From contig NZ_JAPDDT010000001.1 in NCBI RefSeq assembly GCF_025950235.1, positions 992,001 to 1,056,000 of the forward strand: a DNA stretch of 64,000 bases, written 5' to 3'. The translations under genes and the position numbers were made by a program. This stretch comes from Luteolibacter arcticus. GTDB lineage: Bacteria > Verrucomicrobiota > Verrucomicrobiia > Verrucomicrobiales > Akkermansiaceae. Below, one piece after another: positions 8,176 through 17,587 of the stretch (its first letter is position 1; each line of letters begins with the position of its first letter). The notes below the pieces were generated by a model, which did no database searches, was not told the origin of the DNA, and worked only from the letters and a program-made list of their open reading frames with translations.

Positions 8176-10368
8176 ATGCCTAGTGTGACCCGTCCCCTCT
8201 ATCTTGCTCTACCCCTGCTCTTCGCCACCCTTTCTCCGGCGGCTGGGGACGAGACCAGCGAGCGGATCGAGGCCATTCTCTCAAAGCTGACGCTGGAGGA
8301 AAAACTCGGCCAGCTCCGGCTGGTGGATGGCCACGCAGGAGGTGGTTGGAAGCCACAGCACATGGCGCTGGCCCAGGCCGGCGTGCTGGGCGGCACCTTC
8401 AACGTCCGCGGCACCGGTCCGACCAGCGAGATGCAAAGGGCGGCGCTCGCGACGCGGCACAAGATCCCGCTCGTCTTCGCCTTCGACGTGATCCACGGCT
8501 ACCGCACCATCTTTCCCGTGCCATTGGGCGAGGCCGCGAGCTGGGATCCGGATCTCGCCGAGCGTTGCACGGCAGTGGCTGCCAAGGAGGCCCGCTCGGC
8601 GAACGTCTCGTGGACCTTCGCCCCGGTCGCCGATATCGCCCGTGACCCACGCTGGGGCCGCATCGTCGAAGGCTCGGGAGAAGATCCCGTGCTGAGTTCC
8701 GCCTTCACCGCGGCGCGGGTCCGCGGATTCCAAGGTAAGGACATTTCCGCGCCGGATCGCATGATGGCTTGCTTGAAGCACTTCGCTGGCTCGGGCGAAG
8801 CCGAAGGCGGCCGCGATTACAACTTCGCCGATGTCTCGGTGAGAGCGCTGCGCGAGACCCATTTTCCGCCTTTCCTTGCCGGGCTCAAGGCCGGTGCCGG
8901 CTCGATCATGCCATCGTTCAGCGCCATCGATGGCGTGCCCGCGACGTCGAATCCCTGGCTGCTCCAGGATGTGCTGCGGAAGGAGTGGGGCTTCGGAGGT
9001 GTCGTCGTCTCCGACTACGATGCCGTCGGCCAATTGGTGAATCACCGCGTGTCCCCGGACTGGCCCGAGGCCGGGCAGATCGCGCTACGGGCGGGCCTCG
9101 ACATGGAGATCTGGGGCAGTTGCCTGATGCAGGCCGAGGGGCTGCTGGACGATGCCGCGGACCTGAAGCTGGTGGACGATGCCGTGCGACGGGTCCTGCG
9201 CATGAAGTTCCAGCTCGGGCTTTTCGACAAACCATTCGGCGACGCCGCACGAGAGAAGGAGGCAATCCTTCACCCTGATCATCTCAAACTCGCGCGCGAA
9301 GCCGCGGCAAAGTCGTGCGTGCTTCTGAAGAACAGCGACAATACCCTGCCCATCCCGCCGACCGCGAAGAAGATCGCCATCGTCGGCCCCATGGCAGATG
9401 ACAAGGCAACGCTGTTAGGGAGTTGGACCGGCGACGGCCGACCGGAAGATGCAGTGACTCTTGTGGAAGCCGTCCGCCAGCGCCTGGGCGACACCGGGAC
9501 GGTCATCCATAGCTCGGCGGGATCGACTTCCGGCTTCAGCTTTCGCAAGCCATCGGATGGCGTCGAGGCGGCCAAGGACGCGGACTACGTGCTCGTAGTC
9601 ATCGGCGAAGCTGGCGACATGACCGGCGAGGCAACCTCAAAGAGCTCGCTGGACTTGCCGCAGCCCCAGCTCGATCTGGTGCAGAAGGTCCACTCGCTCG
9701 GCAAACCCTATGCCGTGATCCTGATGACCGGGCGTCCGCTCACCGCCACTTGGCTCGCGGAGACTTGTCCCGCGATCCTGCTTTCATGGTATGGCGGCAC
9801 CATGGGCGGACCGGGAATTGCCGATGTCCTGTTCGGCGACGTGAACCCATCCGGCAAACTTCCGGTCACCTTTCCGCGCAGCGTGGGGCAGATCCCCTTG
9901 ACCTACAATTCCACGCCGACATCTCGCCCCCTCGTCGAAAGCGACAAGTGGACTTCGAAATACACCGACATCAAGAACAGCCCGCTGTGGGCGTTCGGTC
10001 ATGGGCTGAGCTACACCAGCTTCCAGATTTCCCCGCCGCTGTTAGAAACGCGGACCGTTCCGCGCGACGGGAGCGTTCGCTTCCAAGTCTCGGTGACGAA
10101 CCAAGGCGAGCGGGACGGCGACGAAGTCGTGCAGGTATATATCCGCGACGAAGTCTCGCTCGTCACACGCCCCGTGAAGGAGCTGAAGGCGTTCAAGCGC
10201 GTCTCCGTGCCGGCGGGCAAGAACGTCGTCGTGGACTTCGAGATCCCGGCGAAGGACCTCGGCTGTTGGACGCCGCAAGGGAAATACCTCATCGAGCCAG
10301 GAACCTTCACCTTGATGACCGGCGGAAACTCCACCCAGGTGAAAACCGCTAGCTTCAGCCTGGAGTAA
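8176..10368 (+). CDS. bglX: GH3 beta-glucosidase
   Basis: A 730-aa periplasmic glycoside hydrolase family 3 enzyme, cleaving terminal beta-linked glucose (or xylose) from oligosaccharides. Signal peptide (LYLALPLLFATLSPAAG) after ATG 8176. N-terminal barrel with KHFAGSGEAEGGRDYN; nucleophile Asp in GGVVVSDYDAVGQ near residue 285; second domain with the likely acid/base Glu region VVIGEAGDMTGEATSKS; C-terminal fibronectin-III-like domain (GERDGDEVVQVYIRDEV). Length fits E. coli BglX (765). It ends against the convergent lectin gene with no gap; TTG 8149 is an alternative start. Confidence 0.95.
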   Translation: MPSVTRPLYLALPLLFATLSPAAGDETSERIEAILSKLTLEEKLGQLRLVDGHAGGGWKPQHMALAQAGVLGGTFNVRGTGPTSEMQRAALATRHKIPLVFAFDVIHGYRTIFPVPLGEAASWDPDLAERCTAVAAKEARSANVSWTFAPVADIARDPRWGRIVEGSGEDPVLSSAFTAARVRGFQGKDISAPDRMMACLKHFAGSGEAEGGRDYNFADVSVRALRETHFPPFLAGLKAGAGSIMPSFSAIDGVPATSNPWLLQDVLRKEWGFGGVVVSDYDAVGQLVNHRVSPDWPEAGQIALRAGLDMEIWGSCLMQAEGLLDDAADLKLVDDAVRRVLRMKFQLGLFDKPFGDAAREKEAILHPDHLKLAREAAAKSCVLLKNSDNTLPIPPTAKKIAIVGPMADDKATLLGSWTGDGRPEDAVTLVEAVRQRLGDTGTVIHSSAGSTSGFSFRKPSDGVEAAKDADYVLVVIGEAGDMTGEATSKSSLDLPQPQLDLVQKVHSLGKPYAVILMTGRPLTATWLAETCPAILLSWYGGTMGGPGIADVLFGDVNPSGKLPVTFPRSVGQIPLTYNSTPTSRPLVESDKWTSKYTDIKNSPLWAFGHGLSYTSFQISPPLLETRTVPRDGSVRFQVSVTNQGERDGDEVVQVYIRDEVSLVTRPVKELKAFKRVSVPAGKNVVVDFEIPAKDLGCWTPQGKYLIEPGTFTLMTGGNSTQVKTASFSLE

Positions 10369-12183
10369 TCACTTCGCAGGCGCGGGCATCACCAGCGGCA
10401 TGCCGTCGATGTCCGGCTCGATCTTCCCGCCGTCCTTCACTAACAGCCTCGGCGCAAATCCCGCGGGAGCGCCGAAGACCGACAGCGCGGTCGGGCCCTT
10501 GGTATTCACGTAAAAGGCCTCGATCGTGTAGGTGCCCTTCTTGAGCTCGACCTCGCCGAAGAGTTGACCATAGGTGCCCATGCGATCCGGATCCTCGGTG
10601 TGCATCGTGTCGCCTTCGATCTGGCCGCGATACGTGGTGTCGCGAACGAAGCGCAACCACTTCTGATCTGCGATGCGCAAGGCGGCGCGGTTGTCGGAGT
10701 GAATGCCGATGTGATAGAGGCCGTCGCGCGGGATCACGAGTTCCGCCTGTGCCATCACCACGAACTGGTTCTGACCGCCGGGCGCGTCACCGGGCAGCTC
10801 CACAGGGTTCGGAAATTCCACGTCACTCGCCGCACCGGAGTCGATGTAGTTGATCTTCTCCACCCCCTCCACCGTCACCGCCGGGGCGCTGTCGGGAAGC
10901 GACATCCCGTCCTTCAGAAACTCCATCGGCTTGGCCCCGGCTGGCAGATCCCTGCGGATCACCGCCCACCCCTTGCTGCCTACGCCAGGCCAGGCAAGGT
11001 CACCTGCCGCCTTGTGGCCGGGGACGCGCCACTGGTCGGTCGAGCCATCCAGCGTGTGCTCGCCGGGTGCCGCGAGCATCTGGATCATTCCGTCGAAGAT
11101 GCGGTTGCCCAGGAACACCTCGACGGTGCTTTCGCCAGCCGGCAAGTCGATCACGCCGATCGCGCAACCGTCGCCCGACTCGCACTCGAAATAGAGCGTC
11201 TCGGCATCCAAGGGATCAATGCCACCGAGCCCGGTCGCCGACTTCCATTTGTGGCCGGGAAAGCGCACCGCGAAGTAATCGTCACCGTGGACGTTGATGC
11301 TCCAGGTTCCCGGCTTGTCCAGCTTCACCTTGGCCACATGCAGCGCCGCGCAAGGTCCCATGATCATGGGGAAAGCCGGATTGTCCTTAATCTCCGCCCA
11401 ACCGCCGGCGAAGAAGCTGCCACGCTCGACGTGATAGTTCATTCGCGACAGGCGGTGGACGGCACCTTGGCTCGGAGCCATCGCTTGAAAGTCCCTCACC
11501 ATCGTCCAGATGCTGAAGGTATCCAGTCCCACCACACTGACCGCCGACCACGGCCCCTCGCCCAGCACCTCTCCTTTCGAAAAATCGACCGACCATTTCT
11601 CCGGCAGCACGCGCTCGATCTTGATCGCTCCGGGCACCGGCTCGGGCGAGCGGGTTTCCCATTCGATCATCGACGCGTGCCGGGCCTCCGTCTGGCCATC
11701 GGCTCCATTCGGCCAATCCGCCCATCGGCCGGACGATTCCATCGCCACGGCGTCTTCGCCCATCGCGTTGAATTCATTAGGCTCCGGACTGCGCCACGCG
11801 CTGAAAGTGGAAGGCTCTCCCGTGAGCCAGCGCCAACCGTTTTCACGATCGCTGCCTGCTTCCTTTGCACCGCGCTTCTCGCTGTCCGTCAGGCCGATCC
11901 AGATGTAGTGCCCCTGCACCTTTTGATAAACGAACATGTTCTCCGCCGCGCTGCCAATGCACACGAGATGACCCGCCTTTCCGGTCTTTCCTAGCGGGTC
12001 GACGCTGCGCTCGGCCGCCGACTGGGCCTCCGTCCAGCTCATCGGCACGCTCACCGTCTTGTAGAGGTTCCATGTCCCTCCGGGACCGAAAGGCGCGGTG
12101 AAGAGCGTGCCGTCCGGCCAGCCTGCCTGTAGCGCGGCGGGAGCAAGGGCAAGACCTGTCAGCAAGAGCGAAAGTCGATTCAT
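10369..12183 (-). CDS. Exported C-type lectin protein with PA14-like domains
   Basis: A 604-aa protein with signal peptide (MNRLSLLLTGLALAPAALQA). Residues about 20-155 form a C-type lectin domain with the classical run WTEAQ, WIGLTDS, WRWLTGEPS, a mannose-type EPN in SPEPNEF, GEDAV, GRWADWP and SMIEWE. The rest holds two beta-rich PA14/sugar-binding-like segments (INVHGDDYFAVRFPGHKW and GLYHIGIHSDNRAALRI) and a C-terminal strand block. Function inferred: calcium-dependent glycan binding outside the cell. It follows the sulfatase gene on the same strand by 142 bp, which suggests joint use on a sulfated polysaccharide. Confidence 0.8.
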   Translation of the reverse strand: MNRLSLLLTGLALAPAALQAGWPDGTLFTAPFGPGGTWNLYKTVSVPMSWTEAQSAAERSVDPLGKTGKAGHLVCIGSAAENMFVYQKVQGHYIWIGLTDSEKRGAKEAGSDRENGWRWLTGEPSTFSAWRSPEPNEFNAMGEDAVAMESSGRWADWPNGADGQTEARHASMIEWETRSPEPVPGAIKIERVLPEKWSVDFSKGEVLGEGPWSAVSVVGLDTFSIWTMVRDFQAMAPSQGAVHRLSRMNYHVERGSFFAGGWAEIKDNPAFPMIMGPCAALHVAKVKLDKPGTWSINVHGDDYFAVRFPGHKWKSATGLGGIDPLDAETLYFECESGDGCAIGVIDLPAGESTVEVFLGNRIFDGMIQMLAAPGEHTLDGSTDQWRVPGHKAAGDLAWPGVGSKGWAVIRRDLPAGAKPMEFLKDGMSLPDSAPAVTVEGVEKINYIDSGAASDVEFPNPVELPGDAPGGQNQFVVMAQAELVIPRDGLYHIGIHSDNRAALRIADQKWLRFVRDTTYRGQIEGDTMHTEDPDRMGTYGQLFGEVELKKGTYTIEAFYVNTKGPTALSVFGAPAGFAPRLLVKDGGKIEPDIDGMPLVMPAPAK

Positions 12184-12325
12184 AGGTTTGCGGGCGGATG
12201 GATGGGTTCCGCCGGCGGACTGATAAGTTCCAAACCGGGTTGATCCATCGAAACAACAACAGCAGACCGCGTGGCCGTGCCAAGAACTCTCTCGGCCAGC
12301 ATTTCCCGTCAGGTCGCGAAATCGC

Positions 12326-13777
12326 TCACCTTCCAGCTTTCGGCCGTTTCTGGGCACCGAGGGCCGGTCCTTGATCGGCGGGCAACGAGCCATGCCACTC
12401 CACCGCGGCCTTCGAGAGACGCGCGACGATCTCCGGCTGTTTCCCGGCGAGGTCCGTCCCTTCCGCAGGATCCGCGGCCAAATCGTACAACTGGCTTTGC
12501 GAGCCGTCATAGTCGCACAGCAGTTTCCAGTTCCCCTCCCTCACCGCGAGGTCGGGTTGGCGGCGGGCCGGTTCGCCAGCGACCTTTCGATCGGGCGGCC
12601 GACGCCAGAACACCGGCGCTTTCCGGGACGCCTCGGACTTACCTAACAAAGTCTCCGAAACATCTTCTCCATCGAACGCAACACCCTCCGGTGCGTCCGC
12701 ATTGGCGAGCTTGAGCAACGACGGGGCAAGGTCGAAGGCGGCGAAAACCGAGCGATCATTCAAGCTGCCGTTCTTGTCCGCCGCGATCCAACCTGGTGCC
12801 CACACGATGAGCGGCGAGCGGATCCCACCCTCTAACAAGGTCCCCTTCGACCCGCGGAAAGGCCCCGCAGATCCCGCACCGGGTTCCGGTCCATTGTCGG
12901 AGCAGATCAGCACCACGGTATTGTCTCGCAGCTCCGGCGTTGTGCGCAGGTGGTCGAAGAGCTTGCCGAGCTGGCGGTCCATGTTTTCCAAGACGGCCAG
13001 GTATTGAGGGCGCTTGCCCTTCTTCCACGACTCCACCGGCGGCCAGAAGGGCGAGTGGACATCGTCCGGCCAGAGATTGATGTAAAAGGGCTTCTTCTCC
13101 TTCACCGCCGCGTCGATGAACGGGATCGCCGCATCCACGAACCCGCCGGTGATCTCGGAGCGGAGCATCCAGGTGACCGGCTCACCGAGGCGTTCCGCAT
13201 CCTGCCAAATCTTTCCGGGCTCCTTGTCGCCGGGCTTGAGGGTCAGCGGCAACAGCTTTGGCCCCATCCCTTCGAAGTTCGTCAGGCTGCGGTCAAAGCC
13301 GTAATCAGTGATCGCCGGAGCATCGTCCACATCGCGCTGGCCGCCGAGGTGCCACTTGCCGAAGTGACCGGTGGCATAGCCTTTCTTCTGCAGGGAACGG
13401 GCGAGCACCGGAGCCTTCGGATCTAGCCACTGCGCCATGCCCCTGCGTTCGTTGGCAGCGCGGTTCTCTAGGAATGAAGTGATCTTCCAGCGCTGCGGAT
13501 ACTGCCCGGTAGTCAGCGCACAACGCGACGGCGAACAGATCGGCGAATTCACGTAAAACTGCCGGAACCGCAACCCCTCGGAGGCGAGGCGATCAATATG
13601 GGGTGTGGTGGCCTCCTTGTTGCCGAAGCACGAAAAGTCCCCCCACCCCATGTCGTCGATCAAGACCACGACGATATTCGGCGGCGACTTCGCGACGGCA
13701 AAAGTGGAAAGCAGAAGGAGCAAAAGCAGCGGGCGCAGGATCATGGGCAAAGCGAGCAGACGATTCACTCCTACCAT
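12326..13777 (-). CDS. S1-family sulfatase
   Basis: A 483-aa exported sulfatase. Signal peptide (ILRPLLLLLLLSTFAVA), metal site NIVVVLIDDMGWGDFSCFG, and the formylglycine motif CSPSRCALTTGQYP with its Cys near residue 80, so it needs a separate formylglycine-generating enzyme, not in this window. Further active-site parts are GHFGKWHLGG and ICSDNGPEPGAG. ATG 13777 is used; ATG 13744 would still keep the signal peptide. S1 sulfatases remove sulfate from glycans; the neighbouring lectin and GH3 genes point to polysaccharide use, but the substrate cannot be read from sequence. Confidence 0.93.
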   Translation of the reverse strand: MVGVNRLLALPMILRPLLLLLLLSTFAVAKSPPNIVVVLIDDMGWGDFSCFGNKEATTPHIDRLASEGLRFRQFYVNSPICSPSRCALTTGQYPQRWKITSFLENRAANERRGMAQWLDPKAPVLARSLQKKGYATGHFGKWHLGGQRDVDDAPAITDYGFDRSLTNFEGMGPKLLPLTLKPGDKEPGKIWQDAERLGEPVTWMLRSEITGGFVDAAIPFIDAAVKEKKPFYINLWPDDVHSPFWPPVESWKKGKRPQYLAVLENMDRQLGKLFDHLRTTPELRDNTVVLICSDNGPEPGAGSAGPFRGSKGTLLEGGIRSPLIVWAPGWIAADKNGSLNDRSVFAAFDLAPSLLKLANADAPEGVAFDGEDVSETLLGKSEASRKAPVFWRRPPDRKVAGEPARRQPDLAVREGNWKLLCDYDGSQSQLYDLAADPAEGTDLAGKQPEIVARLSKAAVEWHGSLPADQGPALGAQKRPKAGR

Positions 13778-13904
13778 TTTTCAACGGCTCGTCATGTTCC
13801 GGATTTCATCGGATCGCCGCGGCGTGACTAACAGGGGATCTGCGCTGATTCCGCACTGCCCTGTCTGCGCCCTCGCCTTCACCCGAAGGCGGGGCGTCTT
13901 GCTT

Positions 13905-15338
13905 TCAGTCAATGCGCCAGTCTTTTCCAAGTCCAAGAGACTGCTTGCCCGCCTGGAAGACGGTGCGCTGCAAGTGCTCCGGACGGATGAAGGGATAGAG
14001 CGCCACTTCCGTCGGTGCCAGATCCGCCACGGTGAGCACCGGCAACTGCGGAATTCCGCCCGGTCCGCGGGCATAGGTTGCCCCCTTCTTCTCCAGCATC
14101 GCCGTGGCAGAAAAGATCCCGCCTTCATCGCCGACGATGATGTCCAGACGCACGCTATCTTGGGCGCGCAAGGTGAACCACTCCCCATGGAACAAGGAGG
14201 CAGCCGGCTTGCCCGGCACGTTGATGGCTCCCAGTGATGCCCGTCCCTCACCGGTGTATCCGACGTCAGAGGCATCGAGCACCACCTTGCCGTCGATTCC
14301 GACGACGAGGCAGTTGTCGCCCCAGCCGACCATCCGGTAGGTCCCCGCTTCAGTGACCTTCACGTCATCGGAATAGTGCGCGATCCACGAACCTGCCCCC
14401 GCCTCCGGACATTGGAAGGCCTTGCCGGCTTCAACATCGGGGATGCCCTTGAAGGCAAAGGTCTTCGCCACCAGCCGGGTTTGCGAGGTGAAGTGCTTGA
14501 ACTTGCGTGGCGGTGCCCACCGGCTGCTCTTGGTAAACCCTCTGACGATCTCGGTGAAAACCGGCCGGTTGTAGGCCTTCACTTCGGTAGGCTTTCCTTT
14601 CGAGTCGCGCTTGAAGTCATAAAACGTGCCGACCAATCCGTCGCCGCCGGCACCTCCAAATGGATTGGTGGCAATGAACCCGCGACCATAGCCCGGCCCG
14701 CTTCCCGGCCCCGTGCCACTCCCGGTTCCCGTGCCGATGCCCGCGCCATGGCCACCACCGGCGCCCGTGCCACTCCCGGCACTCGCCGCTCCAGCCTCCA
14801 TCGGCGAACTCAATTCCGGTAGTTCCGCAGTCGTGTCCGGCAAGGAGAAGGAGGCAGTGGTACTGGTGGACGAGATCCGCTTGTTGAATTGCGGCGAGGT
14901 CACCTGCTGGTGCACCCGTTGCTGGATCCGGTGAGCCACTTGGGAACCTTCGTTGCCGCCTCCTCCGCCCCCACCGGGCACGAACTGGACCGCCTCCGGG
15001 GGCGGCTCGATCCAGCGGACGAAAAAGAAAATCGCGAGGATGATAAAGAACGCGTGTAACAGCAGCGACACGGAGATCGCGGAACCACCCAATCTCTGCC
15101 ACGCACTCCTCCGTCTTTCAGGCGCAACTCCGGTGATCGATGGTGTCAGTGGACTGGGCGCGGGCGGCGACTGGACCGTGGATTCGCGACGCTGCTTGAA
15201 AACCATCCCCCGAATCCGCTCCGGCGCGTCGGGCTGATTGACTGACCCGCTCTTGGAAGCCCCTGCCACCCGGGGTGCCTCCGGCACCTGCCCGGAAGCG
15301 GCAGGCAATGAACCACGACGGTGAGGAGGTGTATTCAT
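13905..15338 (-). CDS. TonB-like anchored protein with PA14-like sensor domain
   Basis: A 477-aa protein of unusual build. An arginine- and proline-rich cytoplasmic N-terminus (1-85) is followed by one membrane segment (SLLLHAFFIILAIFFFVRWI), then EPPPE and a glycine run, a TonB-like topology. A Gln/Ser/Thr linker leads to a Gly-Thr/Ser-Gly repeat region (about 195-225) and a C-terminal beta domain (230-440) with DGLVGTFYDF, WIAHYSDDVKVTEAGTYRMV and DNCLVVGIDGKVVLDA, resembling PA14 sensor domains. I do not see the usual TonB C-terminal fold. No exbB/exbD or receptor is adjacent, so energy transduction is only a possibility. Confidence 0.7.
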   Translation of the reverse strand: MNTPPHRRGSLPAASGQVPEAPRVAGASKSGSVNQPDAPERIRGMVFKQRRESTVQSPPAPSPLTPSITGVAPERRRSAWQRLGGSAISVSLLLHAFFIILAIFFFVRWIEPPPEAVQFVPGGGGGGGNEGSQVAHRIQQRVHQQVTSPQFNKRISSTSTTASFSLPDTTAELPELSSPMEAGAASAGSGTGAGGGHGAGIGTGTGSGTGPGSGPGYGRGFIATNPFGGAGGDGLVGTFYDFKRDSKGKPTEVKAYNRPVFTEIVRGFTKSSRWAPPRKFKHFTSQTRLVAKTFAFKGIPDVEAGKAFQCPEAGAGSWIAHYSDDVKVTEAGTYRMVGWGDNCLVVGIDGKVVLDASDVGYTGEGRASLGAINVPGKPAASLFHGEWFTLRAQDSVRLDIIVGDEGGIFSATAMLEKKGATYARGPGGIPQLPVLTVADLAPTEVALYPFIRPEHLQRTVFQAGKQSLGLGKDWRID

Positions 15339-15608
15339 GACAATTTATTCAATCTCGACACCTAACCAACGACAGGAAAAGTCGCAATCTTAGCCTATTT
15401 TTCGGCGAAAAGAATCTTTTAGAGCCGCGATCTGACTCCCATCAGGCTCCAACCATATGACATTTTTATCCATTACCCTGACGCCAGAACGGGGTATCGG
15501 CACGAAGAGCGGCAGGCTCGCCAGCAGTGTAGGCATAGCCGACGACCGCCCGGAGTCCGCGTCCCGCAGCCTTGACTTTTCTGCCCGGGCGGGAGCCATC
15601 TTGTATCT

Positions 15609-16328
15609 GTGATAACACTCCTCCCCTCCCCGAAACTTGTCGCTTTGTCGCTTATCATCATGGGTGGTCTCGCCCACGGTCAGCTTCCCGCAGAGCCGCT
15701 CAAGCTCGAGACGCTGACCACTTCCAAGGGCAAGACCTATAAGAACCTGACCGTTCGCGAGGTCACGCCTTCCAGCATCAAGATCATCCACGAAGGCGGC
15801 ACTGCCACGCTCCCCTATGAAGAGTTACCCGTGGACCTCCGCAAGATGGTCGGAGGCTTCGATCCAGAGAAGGCGAAGAAACACCGCGCGGAAGAAGACA
15901 ACAAACTGACCGCGCAGGAAAACCAACTCGAGCGCGAGTTGAGCAAGATCAAGAAAGAGGAGAAGGCAACCCCTTCCACGACGCCCTCGCCATCGAAGGA
16001 CGCGCCCGCCTCCCCCGAAGCTCCGGGGAAAGCCCCTGCCGACAAGGGCGAACTCACCGCGCGCATCGTGGGTTACAAGACCGGCATCAAGCGGGTCGAG
16101 TTCAAGGCGCTGACCAACTGCGCCGCCCAGCTCAGGGTCAACAACGTGGTGCCCGACGGCCACACCGAAACCTTCGACGTGACCGCGAAGGTCCCCTTCA
16201 CCCGCGAAGTCTGGGTTTACAACGACTACACCAGCGAGCTGCACACCCCGCAGGGCAAGCAGCTCGATAGTGAAGACAGCCGGCAGAAAACCGACACCGG
16301 CCGGTTTACCCCGACCAAGCTGAAATAG
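15609..16328 (+). CDS. Exported protein with coiled-coil segment, unknown
   Basis: A 239-aa protein with GTG start at 15609 and signal peptide (VALSLIIMGGLAHG). The N-terminal mature part (LETLTTSKGKTYKNLTVREV, then a beta strand pair and LPYEELPVDLRKMVG) resembles the short beta domain found in many exported proteins of this phylum. A charged helical stretch (EKAKKHRAEEDNKL to SKIKKEEK) is followed by a Pro/Ser/Ala linker and a C-terminal beta domain (TARIVGYKTGIKRVEFKAL). It lies 270 bp from the divergent TonB-like gene. No specific function assigned. Confidence 0.75.
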   Translation: MITLLPSPKLVALSLIIMGGLAHGQLPAEPLKLETLTTSKGKTYKNLTVREVTPSSIKIIHEGGTATLPYEELPVDLRKMVGGFDPEKAKKHRAEEDNKLTAQENQLERELSKIKKEEKATPSTTPSPSKDAPASPEAPGKAPADKGELTARIVGYKTGIKRVEFKALTNCAAQLRVNNVVPDGHTETFDVTAKVPFTREVWVYNDYTSELHTPQGKQLDSEDSRQKTDTGRFTPTKLK

Positions 16329-16352
16329 CAGCCGGGCGGATGGGCCGCCCCC

Positions 16353-17387
16353 TTACTGCTCGCGGGCGACGTGCCGTGCGACCAAAGCCGCACCGACCGC
16401 CTGCGACAGCTCGCCGAGCGTCGCCGGGACGATGCGCAGCGTCTTCTGCTGGGTGGGCCAGAGGTACTTGAGCGCGGTCTCGCGGATGCCGCCGAGGTAG
16501 CGCTCGCGGAATTCGACGGTGGTCGAATCGGGATCGATCAATCCGCCGCCGATGACGAAGCAACCGGGATCCACCGCCATCGAAAGCTCCGCGACCAGCA
16601 AGCCCATCGCCTTCGCCTGTAGATCGAACAGCTCCAGCGCCAGCGCGTCGCCTTCCTGAGCCAGACCGCGCAGCTTCAGCACCCGCTCCTTCTTGCCGAG
16701 GGAGGGATCGGCCAGCACGTGGCCGGGATAGCGAGGAAGGGCACGCTCCAGCAATCCCGGCAGGCCGGCGAGGCTGGTGTACATCTCGTAGCATCCCCAG
16801 TCCCGCCCGCAACCGCAGGTCAGGGCATCCGCACCGAGCAAATGGAGGGGCACGGCCAAGTGACCGGCCTCCATGCCTGCCAGCGTATCGCCATCGAGGG
16901 GCACGCCAGCGACATCGACATAGGCACCTCCAAGACCGGAGCCAGGGGCGAGCATCACCACGCTGCACGGGTCATTGCCGCGGGCGCGATGCGCTTCGGC
17001 GACGCCGCCGAGGTTGCCATCATTGCCCAAGGCAAGGGGCAGGATTTGGCCGGACTCACGCTCCAGCGCGACACGCAAGTCGTTCTCCACATTCCAGCCG
17101 TCAAACTCGGCGGGCAGGTTCGGCGAGGTATCGAGCACGCCATAGCTGCGGCGCGGCCCGGGCACGGCAAGCCCGACGCCTTCCACTTGCGACCACGCCA
17201 AGCCGTGTTGCGCGAGGAACTCGTTGATCGCGCCTATCCAGGCGGCGATCACCGCGGCAGTACCGCCTTCGGAGCAGGTGGGTCGCTGGAGCAGATCGCT
17301 GGGAAAGATCGAGCCGTCGCTTCGCACCGCCGCGATTTTCGACGTGGTCGCTCCGCTATCGATGCCGATGAAAATAGGGTCGCTCAT
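16353..17387 (-). CDS. ROK-family sugar kinase
   Basis: A 344-aa cytoplasmic kinase starting at ATG 17387 (MSDPIFIGIDSGATTSK, the phosphate-1 ATP loop). VGLAVPGPRR and LALGNDGNLGGVAEAHRA hold the sugar and catalytic Asp region; APGSGLGGAYVD is the phosphate-2 loop; CGCGRDWGCYE is the ROK zinc motif (CxCGxxGCxE). Typical ROK substrates are glucose, mannose, N-acetylmannosamine or allose; the residues visible do not fix one. The GH3 enzyme and xylose isomerase elsewhere in the window fit a sugar-catabolism role. It converges on the preceding small exported protein gene, 24 bp away. Confidence 0.92.
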   Translation of the reverse strand: MSDPIFIGIDSGATTSKIAAVRSDGSIFPSDLLQRPTCSEGGTAAVIAAWIGAINEFLAQHGLAWSQVEGVGLAVPGPRRSYGVLDTSPNLPAEFDGWNVENDLRVALERESGQILPLALGNDGNLGGVAEAHRARGNDPCSVVMLAPGSGLGGAYVDVAGVPLDGDTLAGMEAGHLAVPLHLLGADALTCGCGRDWGCYEMYTSLAGLPGLLERALPRYPGHVLADPSLGKKERVLKLRGLAQEGDALALELFDLQAKAMGLLVAELSMAVDPGCFVIGGGLIDPDSTTVEFRERYLGGIRETALKYLWPTQQKTLRIVPATLGELSQAVGAALVARHVAREQ

Positions 17388-17587
17388 GGGTAGGTTAGGT
17401 CGCCGCGACGCTAGGGAGCATCCCGCCGCCGAACAAGCCCGCCGCAGGCGAAATCCTGGCATCGCACCGGCCCCTCGGACGAGTTCCGGATGCGGCCGTT
17501 CCTAGCGCTGGTAACACTGCTTGCCTCAAGTCATCCATCCTGATGTCTTCCCCGCGGTCACATCATTGCTATCCTGTTTTCCCAACC

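Noticed and set aside
10564..11994. A 476-aa open frame on the plus strand.
   Set aside because: Antisense to the C-type lectin gene, with His/Arg-rich low-complexity protein typical of shadow frames.
15555..15612. TTGACT near 15572 as a -35 element for the exported protein gene.
   Set aside because: No -10 sequence at usable spacing; the next TTGTAT overlaps the start codon.
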